Shown here: piece by piece, positions 19,448-28,935 of the stretch | Layout: each line of letters starts with the position of its first letter | How positions within the stretch are numbered: the stretch's first letter is position 1 | Position numbers and translations under genes: made by a program | Notes under the pieces: model-generated | What the model was told of the DNA's origin: nothing | What the model saw: the letters and a program-made list of their open reading frames with translations, nothing else | Databases searched by the model: none | Source of the DNA: Marinilabiliaceae bacterium | Lineage (GTDB): Bacteria; Bacteroidota; Bacteroidia; Bacteroidales; Marinilabiliaceae | DNA: 64,000 nucleotides | Assembly (NCBI GenBank): GCA_009777175.1 | Contig: WRMI01000001.1 | Coordinates: 108,436-172,435 of the forward strand | Direction of reading: 5' to 3'

Positions 19448-20161
19448 TTATTTAGTAATTAAATTAATTTCGTCTAAAAGTTTGTCTCTGTACGACTTAC
19501 CAACAGGAATAAATTTATTGCCCGATTCAGTTTTTATAATAATTGAGTTATCTTCTATTGCTTTTATTTTGCTAATATTGACAATAAAAGAGCGGTGAAC
19601 TCTGAAAAATTTATCAGAGGGCATTTTTTCCTCAATTGCTTTCATTGTAAAATGAATGGTGTATTTTTCTGTTAATGTATTGATAATAACGTAGTTTTCC
19701 ATTGCTTCAATCCACATTATGTCGTCATATTTCATTCGGACTAATGCAGAATTGTTTTTAATGAAAATTTCGGTACTTTTTTTGACCGGTTTTTCTTTTT
19801 TATCAATACGATCCCGTACTCGACTTATTGCTTTAATAAATCTGCCGTATTGTACAGGTTTGTGCAGATAATCAGTAACATCGTATTCGTATGATTCCAA
19901 AGCGTACTTTTCTTGCGAAGAATAGATTATCACTTGCGGAATACTCGTTAATGCTTTCAGAAAATCAATACCCGACATTTCGGGCATTTCAATATCCAAA
20001 AATATTAAATCAATCGGTTCTGATTCGGGTCTACTGAGCATATTAATGGCATCAACTGCATTATAGAAAGTGCCACATAAATTGATTCCTTCAGTGCGCT
20101 CAATAAAACCCTCAATTATTTTAGCCGAAAATTTGTCGTCTTCAACGATGATACAATTCAT
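19448..20161 (-). CDS. LytTR-family response regulator
   Basis: A 237-residue LytR/AlgR-type regulator. The receiver domain (1-120) has EDD near residue 7, the phospho-acceptor Asp in IFLDIEMPEMSG and the switch Lys in DYLHKPVQ. The LytTR DNA-binding domain (about 140-237) shows IMWIEAMENYVII and FFRVHRSFIVNISKI. No partner kinase is adjacent. It leads an operon with lysE and SDR genes. An exact 23-bp tandem duplication begins 12 bp upstream of its start codon and is a candidate autoregulatory site. Confidence 0.93.
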   Translation of the reverse strand: MNCIIVEDDKFSAKIIEGFIERTEGINLCGTFYNAVDAINMLSRPESEPIDLIFLDIEMPEMSGIDFLKALTSIPQVIIYSSQEKYALESYEYDVTDYLHKPVQYGRFIKAISRVRDRIDKKEKPVKKSTEIFIKNNSALVRMKYDDIMWIEAMENYVIINTLTEKYTIHFTMKAIEEKMPSDKFFRVHRSFIVNISKIKAIEDNSIIIKTESGNKFIPVGKSYRDKLLDEINLITK

Positions 20162-20172
20162 AACTTTTAATT

Positions 20173-20218
20173 TTTATTTTTGCCTTAATACGTAATTTAT
20201 TTTTGCCTTAATACGTAA
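20173..20218. promoter_or_regulatory. Exact tandem 23-bp repeat before the LytTR gene (candidate operator)
   Basis: Two abutting identical 23-bp copies (20173-20195 and 20196-20218) each contain TTGCCTTAATACGTAA. The repeat period is slightly over two helical turns, as is usual for paired LytTR sites. No TAnnTTTG element is visible for this operon, so the repeat may overlap a regulated promoter. Role inferred. Confidence 0.55.
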
Positions 20219-20389
20219 AAAAATTGTTTTTGTTTGAAAAAATATAAAAAATCTTTTTTTTTACTAAAAAAATATCTAATTTTGTTCTTTTATTTCTATT
20301 AATAATTTTTTGTAAATATTTCATTATGAGTATCAAAGGAACACGAACCGAGCAAAATTTATTAAAATCATTTTTTAAAAAAATTTACA

Positions 20390-20397
20390 TATTTTTG
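20390..20397 (+). promoter_or_regulatory. -7 promoter element of the MORN-repeat gene
   Basis: TATTTTTG matches TAnnTTTG, 45 bp before the ATG at 20443. Confidence 0.55.
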
Positions 20398-20442
20398 TAA
20401 CCTTTAATTTTATTTTAAGTATAAACGAAAAAAATTATTATT

Positions 20443-21228
20443 ATGAAAAGATTTTATTGCATATTAATTGTGTGTTTTGCATGTTATAATATAAAATTAT
20501 ATTCGCAAGACGCTTTAAATCAGGTCGATGACAAAGGTCTGAAGATAGGATATTGGATTAATTATTCCAAAGACGGCAAAACAAAACTTGATGAAGGAAA
20601 TTATATCGCCGATAAAAAAGATGGAATTTGGAAAGCATATTTTGCTGACGGAAAAATTAAACACGAAATCACTTATACAAACGGTGCTGCCAAAGGGTAT
20701 GCCAAAATGTATTATGAAGACGGAAAGTTACGTGAAGAAGGCACCTGGAACGAAAAACATTGGACAGGAGATTATCGTTATTATTTTCCTAACGGGCAAG
20801 TTGCATATATGTGGAACTATAATAACCAAGGAAAAAGAGAAGGCGAGCAGAAATATTTCCATGAAAACGGAAATATTAAATACAAAGGAGGATGGGAAAA
20901 CGGGCAAGTTAAAACCAGCGTAGAAATTTATGACGAGTCCGGTAAATTGGTACAAAATCGAGTCTATGAGAACGGAAAATTTACCGAAAGTGTTTCTTCA
21001 ACTCCACAGACAACTCCCTCTCAAACACCCAAAACTTATTCAACCTTCACAGGAACAGGTTATAATACCGTCTACCGATTAGACGGAAAAGTTGAAAAAA
21101 AGGGTTATTTTGAAAAAGGAATACTCATAAATGGAGAATTTAACGAATACGACGAAAATGGTAATCTCACACAAATAAAAGTGTATGAAAAAGGTCAAGT
21201 AGTTAAAATTAAACCTGTAAGTAATTAA
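20443..21228 (+). CDS. Secreted MORN-repeat protein
   Basis: A 261-residue protein with a signal peptide (MKRFYCILIVCFACYNIKLYSQ). At least seven MORN_2-type repeats of about 23 residues follow, with patterns such as GYWINYSKDGK, GIWKAYFADGK, GYAKMYYEDGK, GDYRYYFPNG and GEQKYFHENGN. A Thr/Ser/Pro-rich linker near 185-205 separates the last repeats. Such proteins are common in Bacteroidota and have no assigned biochemical role; they likely sit in the periplasm or on the envelope. The lpd gene starts 11 bp downstream on the same strand, so the two may share a transcript. Confidence 0.85.
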   Translation: MKRFYCILIVCFACYNIKLYSQDALNQVDDKGLKIGYWINYSKDGKTKLDEGNYIADKKDGIWKAYFADGKIKHEITYTNGAAKGYAKMYYEDGKLREEGTWNEKHWTGDYRYYFPNGQVAYMWNYNNQGKREGEQKYFHENGNIKYKGGWENGQVKTSVEIYDESGKLVQNRVYENGKFTESVSSTPQTTPSQTPKTYSTFTGTGYNTVYRLDGKVEKKGYFEKGILINGEFNEYDENGNLTQIKVYEKGQVVKIKPVSN

Positions 21229-21239
21229 TAATAAGTGAA

Positions 21240-22631
21240 ATGAATTACGACTTAATTGTAATAGGAAGCGGACCTGGAGGATACGTTTCCGCTATAAGAG
21301 CATCACAACTTGGAATGAAATGCCTCGTTATAGAACGCTCCGAACTTGGCGGAATTTGCCTTAATTGGGGTTGTATACCAACTAAATCTTTGTTAAAAAG
21401 TGCGCAAATATTTGATTATATTAATAATGCAACAGAATACGGAATTAATATCGATGGTCAAATATTGCCCGACTTCGAAGCAATGGTCAGACGTAGCCGA
21501 GAAATTGCCGCTAATATGAACAAAGGTGTTCAATATCTTTTCAAAAAAAATAAAATTGAAGTCGTTGAAGGTACGGGAAAACTTATTGCAGACCGAAAAG
21601 TTGAAGTTACAAAACATGACGGAACAACCGAAATCCATGAAGCGCCTTATATTTTAATTGCAACAGGTGCAAGTAGCCGACAATTACCCAACTTAATGCA
21701 AGATGGAGAAAAAATTATTGGTTACAGAAAAGCACTTACACTTGACAAAAAACCCGAAAATATGATAGTTGTCGGTTCCGGTGCAATAGGTAGCGAATTT
21801 GCCTATTTTTACAATACTATTGGTACAAAAGTCACTCTTGTTGAATATTTAGATAACGTCGTTCCATTAGAAGATGAAGAAGTCTCAAAACAATTAGGAC
21901 GTTCTTTCAAAAAGGCAGGAATTACTGTTATGACGGGAACAGAAGTTGTCTCTGCCGATACATCTGGCGATAAAATAAAAGCCGTTCTTAAAAGCAAAAA
22001 AGGCGAACAATTATTAGAAACTGATATAATTCTCTCCGCCGTAGGCATTACTCCAAACATTGAAAATATTGGATTAAGAAGTTCAGGTGTAGAAATTGAA
22101 AATGGAAAAATTAAAGTTGATAAATATTATAGCACTTCTGTTTCGGGTATTTATGCCATTGGCGATATTGTTGCAGGACAAGCATTAGCGCACGTTGCCT
22201 CTGCCGAAGGTATTGTCTGCGTAGAAAAAATTGCAGGACTCAACCCTCAACCATTAGACTATGGAAATATTCCCGCTTGTACATATACTTCGCCCGAAGT
22301 TGCCTCCGTTGGTATGACCGAAAAAGCCGCAATTGAAAACGGTTACAAACTGAAAATTGGCAAATTTCCTTTTACAGCTTCTGGTAAAGCAACTGCCGCA
22401 GGGCATCGAGACGGTTTTGTAAAACTAATTTTCGACGAAAAAACTGACCTACTTCTCGGTGCGCACCTCATTGGCGCTAATGTTACCGAAATGATTGGCG
22501 AATTAGTTACTGCACGAAAAATGAACGCTACCGCTCAAGATTTAATTTCAGCCGTTCACCCGCACCCTACTATGTCAGAAGCAATTATGGAAGCCGCAGC
22601 AGCTGCAAATAGCGAGGCTATTCATATTTAG
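21240..22631 (+). CDS. lpd: Dihydrolipoyl dehydrogenase
   Basis: A 463-residue FAD enzyme (E3) that reoxidises dihydrolipoamide with NAD+ in 2-oxoacid dehydrogenase or glycine cleavage complexes. It shows the FAD motif GSGPGG near 9, the redox disulfide in GGICLNWGCIPTKS (Cys40/Cys45), the NAD motif VVGSGAIGSEF and the C-terminal catalytic His in HPHPTMSEAIMEAA. No E1 or E2 gene is nearby, so it may serve several complexes. An AGCCA/TGGCT inverted repeat follows at 22661-22678. Confidence 0.95.
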   Translation: MNYDLIVIGSGPGGYVSAIRASQLGMKCLVIERSELGGICLNWGCIPTKSLLKSAQIFDYINNATEYGINIDGQILPDFEAMVRRSREIAANMNKGVQYLFKKNKIEVVEGTGKLIADRKVEVTKHDGTTEIHEAPYILIATGASSRQLPNLMQDGEKIIGYRKALTLDKKPENMIVVGSGAIGSEFAYFYNTIGTKVTLVEYLDNVVPLEDEEVSKQLGRSFKKAGITVMTGTEVVSADTSGDKIKAVLKSKKGEQLLETDIILSAVGITPNIENIGLRSSGVEIENGKIKVDKYYSTSVSGIYAIGDIVAGQALAHVASAEGIVCVEKIAGLNPQPLDYGNIPACTYTSPEVASVGMTEKAAIENGYKLKIGKFPFTASGKATAAGHRDGFVKLIFDEKTDLLLGAHLIGANVTEMIGELVTARKMNATAQDLISAVHPHPTMSEAIMEAAAAANSEAIHI

Positions 22632-22718
22632 AAAATAAATTTAAATAAAATATTCCTTGCAGCCATATTTTTGTTGGCTATTCTATATAATAATATATTA
22701 TTATTAAAATTTTTCATT

Positions 22719-22726
22719 TATATTTG
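22719..22726 (+). promoter_or_regulatory. -7 promoter element of AAA-ATPase/nuclease copy A
   Basis: TATATTTG matches TAnnTTTG, 18 bp before the ATG at 22745. The only upstream in-frame start (TTG at 22724) lies inside this element and is rejected. Confidence 0.6.
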
Positions 22727-22744
22727 CATATAATTTTCAAAACT

Positions 22745-24412
22745 ATGGAACATAAAAAATTAAAATTACCCGTTGGTATTCAACGTTTCGAGAGAATCCG
22801 CAAAGGAGGTTTCATATATGTAGACAAGACTAAATATCTTGTAAAAATGATACGAAGTGGCGATATCTATTTTCTTGCCCGTCCACGGCGCTTTGGAAAG
22901 TCGGTTATTGTATCAACTTTTGAGGCGATTTTTGCAGGTGAAAAGGAGCTTTTTAAGGGATTATATGCCGAAGAGTTTATGAAGGATTTTGAGCCAAGCC
23001 CTATTATTCGGTTGGATATGAGCAAAGTAACGACACATCGAGGAATAGATGAATTAGAGGCTTCTATTTGTCACCAAGTAAAGAAAATAGCAAACAGACT
23101 AAAGATTTCATTATCAGATACTCAATCGTCGGGCGACCTCTTTGATGATTTAATATCAACTTCTGTCGAAAAGTACAATCAACAAGTTGTTATTTTGATA
23201 GATGAATACGATTCGCCTTACGTCGAATTTGTTAATGATACTACTTTAGCAAATAATGTGCGCAATGTTTTGAGAGGATTTTACAAACAACTCAAAGCAA
23301 ACGAAGAATATATACGTTTCATTTTCATCACAGGTATATCCAAGTTTGCAAAGGTCGGCGTTTTTTCATCCCTGAATAATCTCAAAGATATTTCATTGAT
23401 GCCCGAATATTCGGAAATCTGCGGACTAACAGAAGAAGAAATCATTAAATATTTCCCCGACTATCTTGCCGAAACAGCCCAAAAAATTAATTTAAGTAAC
23501 GAAGGTTTAATTGAAAAGATGCGATCGTATTACAATGGATTTTCGTTTGATTATGATGCTATAACTCGACTTTATAATCCGTTTTCTACTTTGGAATTTT
23601 TTGATAATAAGCGGTTTTTAAACTATTGGATAGATACGGGCAAACCTAAAATAATTGCTGACTACTTGAAACACAGGAATTTAACAGTAGAACAATTTCG
23701 GAATTATCCTATTTCCGAAGATTTTGCAAAAAGTCCGGGTGACGTGGACGAAACTCCACCCGAAGGTTTTCTATATCAGGCAGGATACTTAACTTTGCGA
23801 CCCGGCACAACCGATTATCTTTCATTGGATTACCCAAATACAGAAGTGCTAAATTCCATGTCGGCATTAGTATCTCATAATTTTTTACAAGACAAAGACG
23901 AAGATTATACCTATTGCAGAAGCGATTTATTAAAAGCCTTAATGAACGCTAATTATAAGATGGTAGTAACTGTTTTCAACCGTTTGCTTGCTTCTATAGT
24001 TTACGATGATTTTAGAAAAGTGGCAACAAAAAGCGTATCTGATAACGATTATGATATGGATCCTCGCGAGTGGCACTATCGTTCCATTTTATTTGCTTTT
24101 TTGCGAGGCTGCGGCGTGGTCGTTTTTGCCGAAATGCACACAAATTTAGGTCGTTCCGATATTGTGCTTTTGCATAAGGGACACATTTGGGTACTCGAAC
24201 TAAAAGTAGCATACGAAGGATACGATCCCGCAAAGAAAGCCGAAGAAGCATACATACAAATAGTTGAAAAAAATTATGCAAAACCTTATCCTAACGCTCT
24301 TTGTATGGGATTGGCAATTGACGATACCAAACGGATGATAACACATTATACTCTGCCATCTTCAAAAGAAGTAGGTTTTGAAACGAAAAATATAAATCAA
24401 GAAACAGAATAA
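22745..24412 (+). CDS. AAA-ATPase-like / PD-(D/E)XK nuclease protein, copy A
   Basis: A 555-residue member of the Bacteroidota AAA-ATPase_like plus PD-(D/E)XK nuclease family. The N-terminus [20 protein letters not shown] is followed by Walker A RPRRFGKS (near 50) and Walker B VVILIDEYDSP (near 150). The C-terminal nuclease-like motif is GRSDIVLL...WVLELK (near 470-485), with Asp and Glu-x-Lys present. The family is often multi-copy; its function is unknown, with mobile-element or defence roles only guessed. Closely related to the gene at 44154-45821: about 97 percent DNA identity in 23131-23367 and high identity again toward the 3' end, but much lower between. Confidence 0.88.
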   Translation: MEHKKLKLPVGIQRFERIRKGGFIYVDKTKYLVKMIRSGDIYFLARPRRFGKSVIVSTFEAIFAGEKELFKGLYAEEFMKDFEPSPIIRLDMSKVTTHRGIDELEASICHQVKKIANRLKISLSDTQSSGDLFDDLISTSVEKYNQQVVILIDEYDSPYVEFVNDTTLANNVRNVLRGFYKQLKANEEYIRFIFITGISKFAKVGVFSSLNNLKDISLMPEYSEICGLTEEEIIKYFPDYLAETAQKINLSNEGLIEKMRSYYNGFSFDYDAITRLYNPFSTLEFFDNKRFLNYWIDTGKPKIIADYLKHRNLTVEQFRNYPISEDFAKSPGDVDETPPEGFLYQAGYLTLRPGTTDYLSLDYPNTEVLNSMSALVSHNFLQDKDEDYTYCRSDLLKALMNANYKMVVTVFNRLLASIVYDDFRKVATKSVSDNDYDMDPREWHYRSILFAFLRGCGVVVFAEMHTNLGRSDIVLLHKGHIWVLELKVAYEGYDPAKKAEEAYIQIVEKNYAKPYPNALCMGLAIDDTKRMITHYTLPSSKEVGFETKNINQETE

Positions 24413-24656
24413 AAAACCATATTGGCATTCATTATAATATATTAAAAAAATAGTTATGAAATCATAATATTTTCAAATATTCCTTCACAATCTGAGTTTC
24501 TATATAGAATAAATATTTTAAAAAACGTATCTATTTCATTGAAATGGTTATTTGTAATACAAAGCACAAGAGATTTTAAATTATTCGACTTTTTAAAATT
24601 AAAAATTCAGCCCATACATTGCTAATTCTGTTTTCATAAAATAAAATCAACATATT

Positions 24657-25970
24657 ATGCCCGAACAACAAAACATAGAATACAAACAAAGTTGGCACGA
24701 TGATTATCTGAAATGGATATGTGGATTTGCCAACGCACAAGGCGGAAAAATCTATATTGGCAAAGACGATAGCGGAAATGTCGTTGGGATAGAAGATTAC
24801 AAAAGACCAATGGACGAAATTCCCAATAAAATCAAAAATCTAATGGGAATTACTGCCGAAGTCAATCTTTTGCAGGAAAACGAAAAACATTTCATAGAGA
24901 TTATTGTACAAGCATATTCCGTGCCTATTTCCTTGCGTGGCAGATATTATTACCGTAGCGGAAGCGTAAAACAGGAATTGACAGGCACGGCTTTGAACGA
25001 ATTTTTGCTCAAACGGGCAGGGCAAACTTGGGATAATGTTGTTGAGCCGCGAGCCACATTTGTCGATATTGACGAAAAATCTGTAAAAGAATATTTGGTA
25101 ATTTCAAAAGAAAAAGGAAGATTACCCAACTTTGAGGGATTGACCACAGAAGAAATTTTTGACAAACTGCATCTTATCGAAGATGGACAACTCAAACGTG
25201 CCGCCATAATTCTGTTTGGCAAAGATCCTTGTCGTTTTTATCCCAATGTGTTTGTAAAAATCGGACGGTTTGCCAAAGACGATACCGATTTACGTTATCA
25301 AGATGTGGAAGAAGGTAATATCATAGTGCTGTTACGCAACGTTTTAGAACGCTTATACCAAAAATATCTTATCAAAAATATCACATTCGAGGGAATGTAT
25401 CGCATTGAAACACCTGAATATCCAACTATTGCACTTCGAGAAATGATACTTAATTCGATGGTACACCGCAGTTATATGGGTAGTTTTACGCAAATGCGCG
25501 TATATGACGACAAAATAAATCTATGGAACGAGGGCGGATTACCCGAAGGAATTAGTTTGGAAGCGCTGAAACGTTCACACAAGTCAAAGCCACGCAATCT
25601 GCTTATTGCCGATGTTTGTTTCAAAGGTGGACTAATTGATGCTTGGGGACGAGGCACAATCAGTATCATAAATTCCTGCAAAGAGGCAGGTCTGCCTGAA
25701 CCCGAATTGATTGAAGAAGACGGTGGGTTTATGGTAACACTTTTCAAAAATAATCTTACCGAAGATCAATTGAAAAAACTCGGATTGAATGAAAGACAGG
25801 TTGATGCAATTATATTTTACAGGTCTAAAGGCGAAATAACAAACTCTGAATATGTGAAAAAATATAATATTTCCGATAGAACAGCACGGACAGATTTAAC
25901 GGAATTAGTTGATAAGGAGTTGCTTACAAGAGAGGGAGAATACAAGTTGACAACATACCATTTCCGATAA
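24657..25970 (+). CDS. AlbA_2/Schlafen-type ATP-binding transcriptional regulator
   Basis: A 437-residue protein with an AlbA_2 domain (about 1-120; FANAQGGKIYIGKDDSGNVVG), a RecG-like HATPase_c_4 domain (about 240-360; ALREMILNSMVHRSY, DAWGRGT) and a C-terminal winged helix (about 370-437; SEYVKKYNISDRTARTDLTEL). Relatives are annotated as putative DNA-binding regulators; the ligand and targets are unknown. It lies 244 bp after the AAA-ATPase/nuclease gene on the same strand. The last codons (ttc cga taa) are the first unit of a TTTCCGATA repeat, so the C-terminus may have been set by the repeat. Confidence 0.87.
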   Translation: MPEQQNIEYKQSWHDDYLKWICGFANAQGGKIYIGKDDSGNVVGIEDYKRPMDEIPNKIKNLMGITAEVNLLQENEKHFIEIIVQAYSVPISLRGRYYYRSGSVKQELTGTALNEFLLKRAGQTWDNVVEPRATFVDIDEKSVKEYLVISKEKGRLPNFEGLTTEEIFDKLHLIEDGQLKRAAIILFGKDPCRFYPNVFVKIGRFAKDDTDLRYQDVEEGNIIVLLRNVLERLYQKYLIKNITFEGMYRIETPEYPTIALREMILNSMVHRSYMGSFTQMRVYDDKINLWNEGGLPEGISLEALKRSHKSKPRNLLIADVCFKGGLIDAWGRGTISIINSCKEAGLPEPELIEEDGGFMVTLFKNNLTEDQLKKLGLNERQVDAIIFYRSKGEITNSEYVKKYNISDRTARTDLTELVDKELLTREGEYKLTTYHFR

Positions 25971-26009
25971 ATTTCCGATAGACTTCCGATATTTCCGATA
26001 AATTTCCGA
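25961..26009. repeat. TTTCCGATA repeat cluster at the 3' end of the AlbA_2 gene
   Basis: Five close copies of (T)TTCCGATA occur, at 25961, 25972, 25984, 25992 and 26003. The first encodes the final Phe-Arg and stop of the regulator gene. Confidence 0.85.
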
Positions 26010-26120
26010 ATAATACTTTGTTGAAATTGTGAAATGGGAACATATACAACATTAAGAAGACCTGCTAAATGAAATTGCGAATTACATATTGAAAATTATG
26101 AATTACGAATTTAAAATACC

Positions 26121-26226
26121 TATTCACTTATTTACTTATTTACTTATTCACTTACTCACTTATTCACTCATTTACTCATTTACTCATTTACTCATTTACT
26201 CACTCGCTTATTTACTCATTCACTAA
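26121..26226. repeat. ACTTATTC/ACTCATTT octamer array
   Basis: About 13 units of an 8-bp word (acttattc, acttattt, actcattt) end 9 bp before the transporter ATG. The complementary word family (agtgaatg, agtaaata) occurs at 6860-6885 and 28294-28327. Confidence 0.85.
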
Positions 26227-26234
26227 AAAAACAG

Positions 26235-27494
26235 ATGAAAAAAACTAAGAACTTATCCCTATGGAGTTGGATTCCAACTTTATATCTTGCTGAAGGACTT
26301 CCTTACGTGGCTGTTGTTACTATTGCTGGTATAATGTACAAAAAGTTGGGTATTTCCAATTTTGACATCACTTTATATACGGGTTGGCTCTATTTACCGT
26401 GGGTCATAAAACCTTTTTGGAGTCCTTTTGTAGATTTGTATAAAACAAAACGACAATGGATAATAGCCATGCAACTGCTTATAGGAGTTGGATTTGCAGG
26501 AATTGCTTTTACAATACCTGCAACATTTTTCTTTCAGGCAACGCTTGCGTTTTTTTGGCTGCTTTCGTTTTGTTCTGCAACCCACGACATCGCAGCAGAT
26601 GGCTTTTATTTGTTGGCATTAGACAGTAAAAACCAAGCAAAATTTGTAGGAATTAGAAGCACTTTTTATCGACTTGCCACAATTTTAGGTCAAGGTATTT
26701 TGATTATTATCGCCGGGACAATAGAAAAAACAACAGATAACCCCAGATTAGCATGGTCTGTTACCTTTATAGTTTTGGCAATTATTTTTCTATTATTTTC
26801 TTTTTATCACAAAATATTTCTTCCAAAGCCCGATTCAGACTCGCCTGCCGTCAATATTTCTGCAAAAATACTATTAAAGAATTTCGCTAATACTTTTGTT
26901 TCGTTTTTCACAAAACCCGGCATAGTACGTGCCCTCTTTTTTTTATTGACATTTCGTTTTTCAGAATCGCAAACATTAGCAATATTAAAACTTTTTTTAA
27001 TAGACGGTCGTGACAAAGGCGGTTTAGGAATGACCACAAGCGAAGTTGGTTTTACATACGGAACAATCGGAATTATTGCACTGACAATCGGCGGAATTGT
27101 CGGCGGATATGCAGCATCTAAAGGTGGACTAAAAAAATGGATTTGGTTTATGACTTTAAGTTTGCTTTTACCTACGGTTGTTTACGTATATTTGGCATAC
27201 TCACAAACCTGTAATATGCTAATTATCAATATTTCTATTTTTGTTGAACAATTTGGTTATGGCTTTGGGTTTACAGCCTATCTACTTTATATGATGCATT
27301 TTTCAGACGGAAAACAAAAAACATCTCATTACGCTATATGTACGGGTTTTATGGCACTTGGAATGATGCTACCCGGAATGTTTTCGGGATGGCTACAAGA
27401 GTTAATCGGTTATACAAATTTTTTTATTTGGGCAGTGTTATGCGGTATTTTGCCTGCATGCGCAGTTTTGTTGCTTCGACTGCCTGAAAAGTAG
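26235..27494 (+). CDS. MFS transporter, AmpG-like
   Basis: A 419-residue membrane protein with about 12 hydrophobic segments. The N-terminus (WIPTLYLAEGLPYVAVVTIA, then WLYLPWVIKPFWSPFVD) and SATHDIAADGFYLL are typical of the AmpG/PAT branch of the major facilitator superfamily, which imports anhydro-muropeptides for cell-wall recycling in Gram-negative bacteria. The exact substrate is an inference from the subfamily. No cell-wall recycling gene is adjacent, and no promoter motif is visible because the upstream region is a repeat array. Confidence 0.85.
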   Translation: MKKTKNLSLWSWIPTLYLAEGLPYVAVVTIAGIMYKKLGISNFDITLYTGWLYLPWVIKPFWSPFVDLYKTKRQWIIAMQLLIGVGFAGIAFTIPATFFFQATLAFFWLLSFCSATHDIAADGFYLLALDSKNQAKFVGIRSTFYRLATILGQGILIIIAGTIEKTTDNPRLAWSVTFIVLAIIFLLFSFYHKIFLPKPDSDSPAVNISAKILLKNFANTFVSFFTKPGIVRALFFLLTFRFSESQTLAILKLFLIDGRDKGGLGMTTSEVGFTYGTIGIIALTIGGIVGGYAASKGGLKKWIWFMTLSLLLPTVVYVYLAYSQTCNMLIINISIFVEQFGYGFGFTAYLLYMMHFSDGKQKTSHYAICTGFMALGMMLPGMFSGWLQELIGYTNFFIWAVLCGILPACAVLLLRLPEK

Positions 27495-27870
27495 ATATTA
27501 GAGTGTAGATATTAGAGTGTAGAGTATAGTTGTTGGAAATGCCCCGAATTGCGCTTACGCTTATTCGGGGTTATCTACATGGCACTCCTTACGGAGTGCT
27601 ACAATGTGGGATGTAGAGAATATGTGGGGTTTGTGTCTCAACTTGCCCTTAGGACTTGAGAATACTATGAGTTTCGGAACAAACCCTGAAAAACATCTCT
27701 TATTAACGACACCAATACCACAAGAAACGGTAGCGCATTCGATATTCAGCAGCACTCGGTAGAGTGCAACGTAGATAACTCCGAGTTAGCGTAAGCGCAA
27801 CTCGGGGGATCTTCAAAAAATGCAACATCTTTAGTTTGTGGTATCATTTACATAATCCTTTGTATTTTAA
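27495..27870. repeat. Cluster of REP-like palindromes
   Basis: After 'tagatattagagtgtagat' repeats, three palindromic units follow. CCCCGAAT...ATTCGGGG starts near 27542, GCACTCCTTACGGAGTGC near 27582 and CCGAGTT...AACTCGG near 27782. A GCACTCGGTAGAGTGC stem also lies near 27754. The 3' end matches a motif seen at 2460-2520. No gene is called here. Confidence 0.75.
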
Positions 27871-28272
27871 CTAAAGAGTATCGAAGTGCGCAAGGAACTC
27901 ACAGACGAGTGGGAACGACGCGGAATATCAAAAGGTCAAGATTATGCCGTCTTGACGGATGTAATTACAAAAGCATGGTCGGGCAAAACTACAAAAGAAT
28001 ACAAGCAATACAAGGATTTGAAAACCGAAAGTTTGCGCGACAATATGACCAATCTTGAACTCGTACTCAACATGCTCGCCGAAGCCACTACAACAGAGAT
28101 TTCTAAAGAAAAGCAACCTGAAACTTTCAGTGAAAGTCGCGAAATTGCCCGACAAGGCGGCGAAGTGGCAGGTAATACACGCAAAGAAATCGAAGCAAAA
28201 ACAGGAAAGAAAATCGTTAGCCCAAAATACGCAAAAACACTCAATAGCAAAAAAACCAAAGAAATAGGTTAG
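27871..28272 (+). pseudogene. 5'-truncated BRO-family (antirepressor-like) gene
   Basis: The frame begins right after a stop at 27868 with LKSIEVRKELTDEWERRG and aligns along its length with the C-terminal 40 percent of the intact protein at 41170-42075 (shared [23 protein letters not shown]). The whole N-terminal BRO-N part is missing. A GTG at 27886 could start a 128-residue protein, but it would be an isolated C-terminal domain. Best read as a relic. Confidence 0.75.
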
Positions 28273-28293
28273 TTTTCAGTTAATTGAGATAAA

Positions 28294-28327
28294 GAGTAAA
28301 TAAGTAAATGAGTAAATAAGTGAATGA
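28294..28327. repeat. AGTAAATA/AGTGAATG octamer array
   Basis: Four to five octamer units of the same family as at 6860-6885. The possible start codon of the next small frame lies within it. Confidence 0.75.
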
Positions 28328-28505
28328 GATAGATGGCATTCCGTTAGGTGATTGTATGTTTCAACTTGTACTAAAATCACTTGAAAGGCAATATACCACC
28401 CAACCAATTTTAGAGCCTGATGACGATTTACGAAAAGCAATAACTATGGAAGAACTGCGCCAAAGTGCTCACAATCACATACACAAACTGTTTGCAAAAA
28501 GATGA
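28320..28505 (+). CDS. Small hypothetical protein
   Basis: A 61-residue frame starting at GTG inside a repeat array. The composition looks protein-like, with an acidic centre and a helical C-terminus (KAITMEELRQSAHNHIHKLF). I do not recognise it. It sits in a zone of gene remnants and may itself be the 3' end of a lost gene. Confidence 0.35.
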   Translation: MNEIDGIPLGDCMFQLVLKSLERQYTTQPILEPDDDLRKAITMEELRQSAHNHIHKLFAKR

Positions 28506-28684
28506 CAATGACAAATAAGGATTGAGACATATAGCCGTTCAAAGAAATATTTCACGATATTTTTGTGGTGGTATTAAAGATTATTTACTTTTACTAAGAA
28601 TTATGCAAACATGTAGATTTTCAGAAAAATCTTTTATGGAATTTCTTATTTCTGGAAAAAAGTCTTTGATATAAGAAAATGTTG

Positions 28685-28812
28685 TATCTTTGCAAACGGA
28701 TACGTTTTGTGTATCTAAATGCAATTTTGAAACAATTAATATGGATAAAATTTTGAATCATAATTATTTGGAGGCATGGGAATTGGTAAGAAAAAAATTT
28801 TTTAAGATTTGA
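28685..28812 (+). other. Promoter element followed by a 23-codon frame
   Basis: TATCTTTG at 28685-28692 is a good -7 element. At 28741 a 23-codon frame (MDKILNHNYLEAWELVRKKF then three more residues) ends with TGA at 28812. It could be a tiny peptide gene or the start of a gene whose body was lost. No other protein-coding frame is convincing in 28506-28935. Confidence 0.3.
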
Positions 28813-28935
28813 AATTTAAAATGATAAAACTAAAAAGAGTAAGTAAGCGCTAATAATAAATAAAAAGACCAGTATGCAATGGGCGGTTTAGCGCAAGCGG
28901 TGGTGTAGTCCGCAAAAACGGTAGTTCAAATTTGA

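Noticed and set aside
22724-22744. Upstream TTG start for AAA-ATPase copy A
   Set aside because: The TTG is part of the TATATTTG promoter element; the ATG at 22745 aligns with the paralogue.
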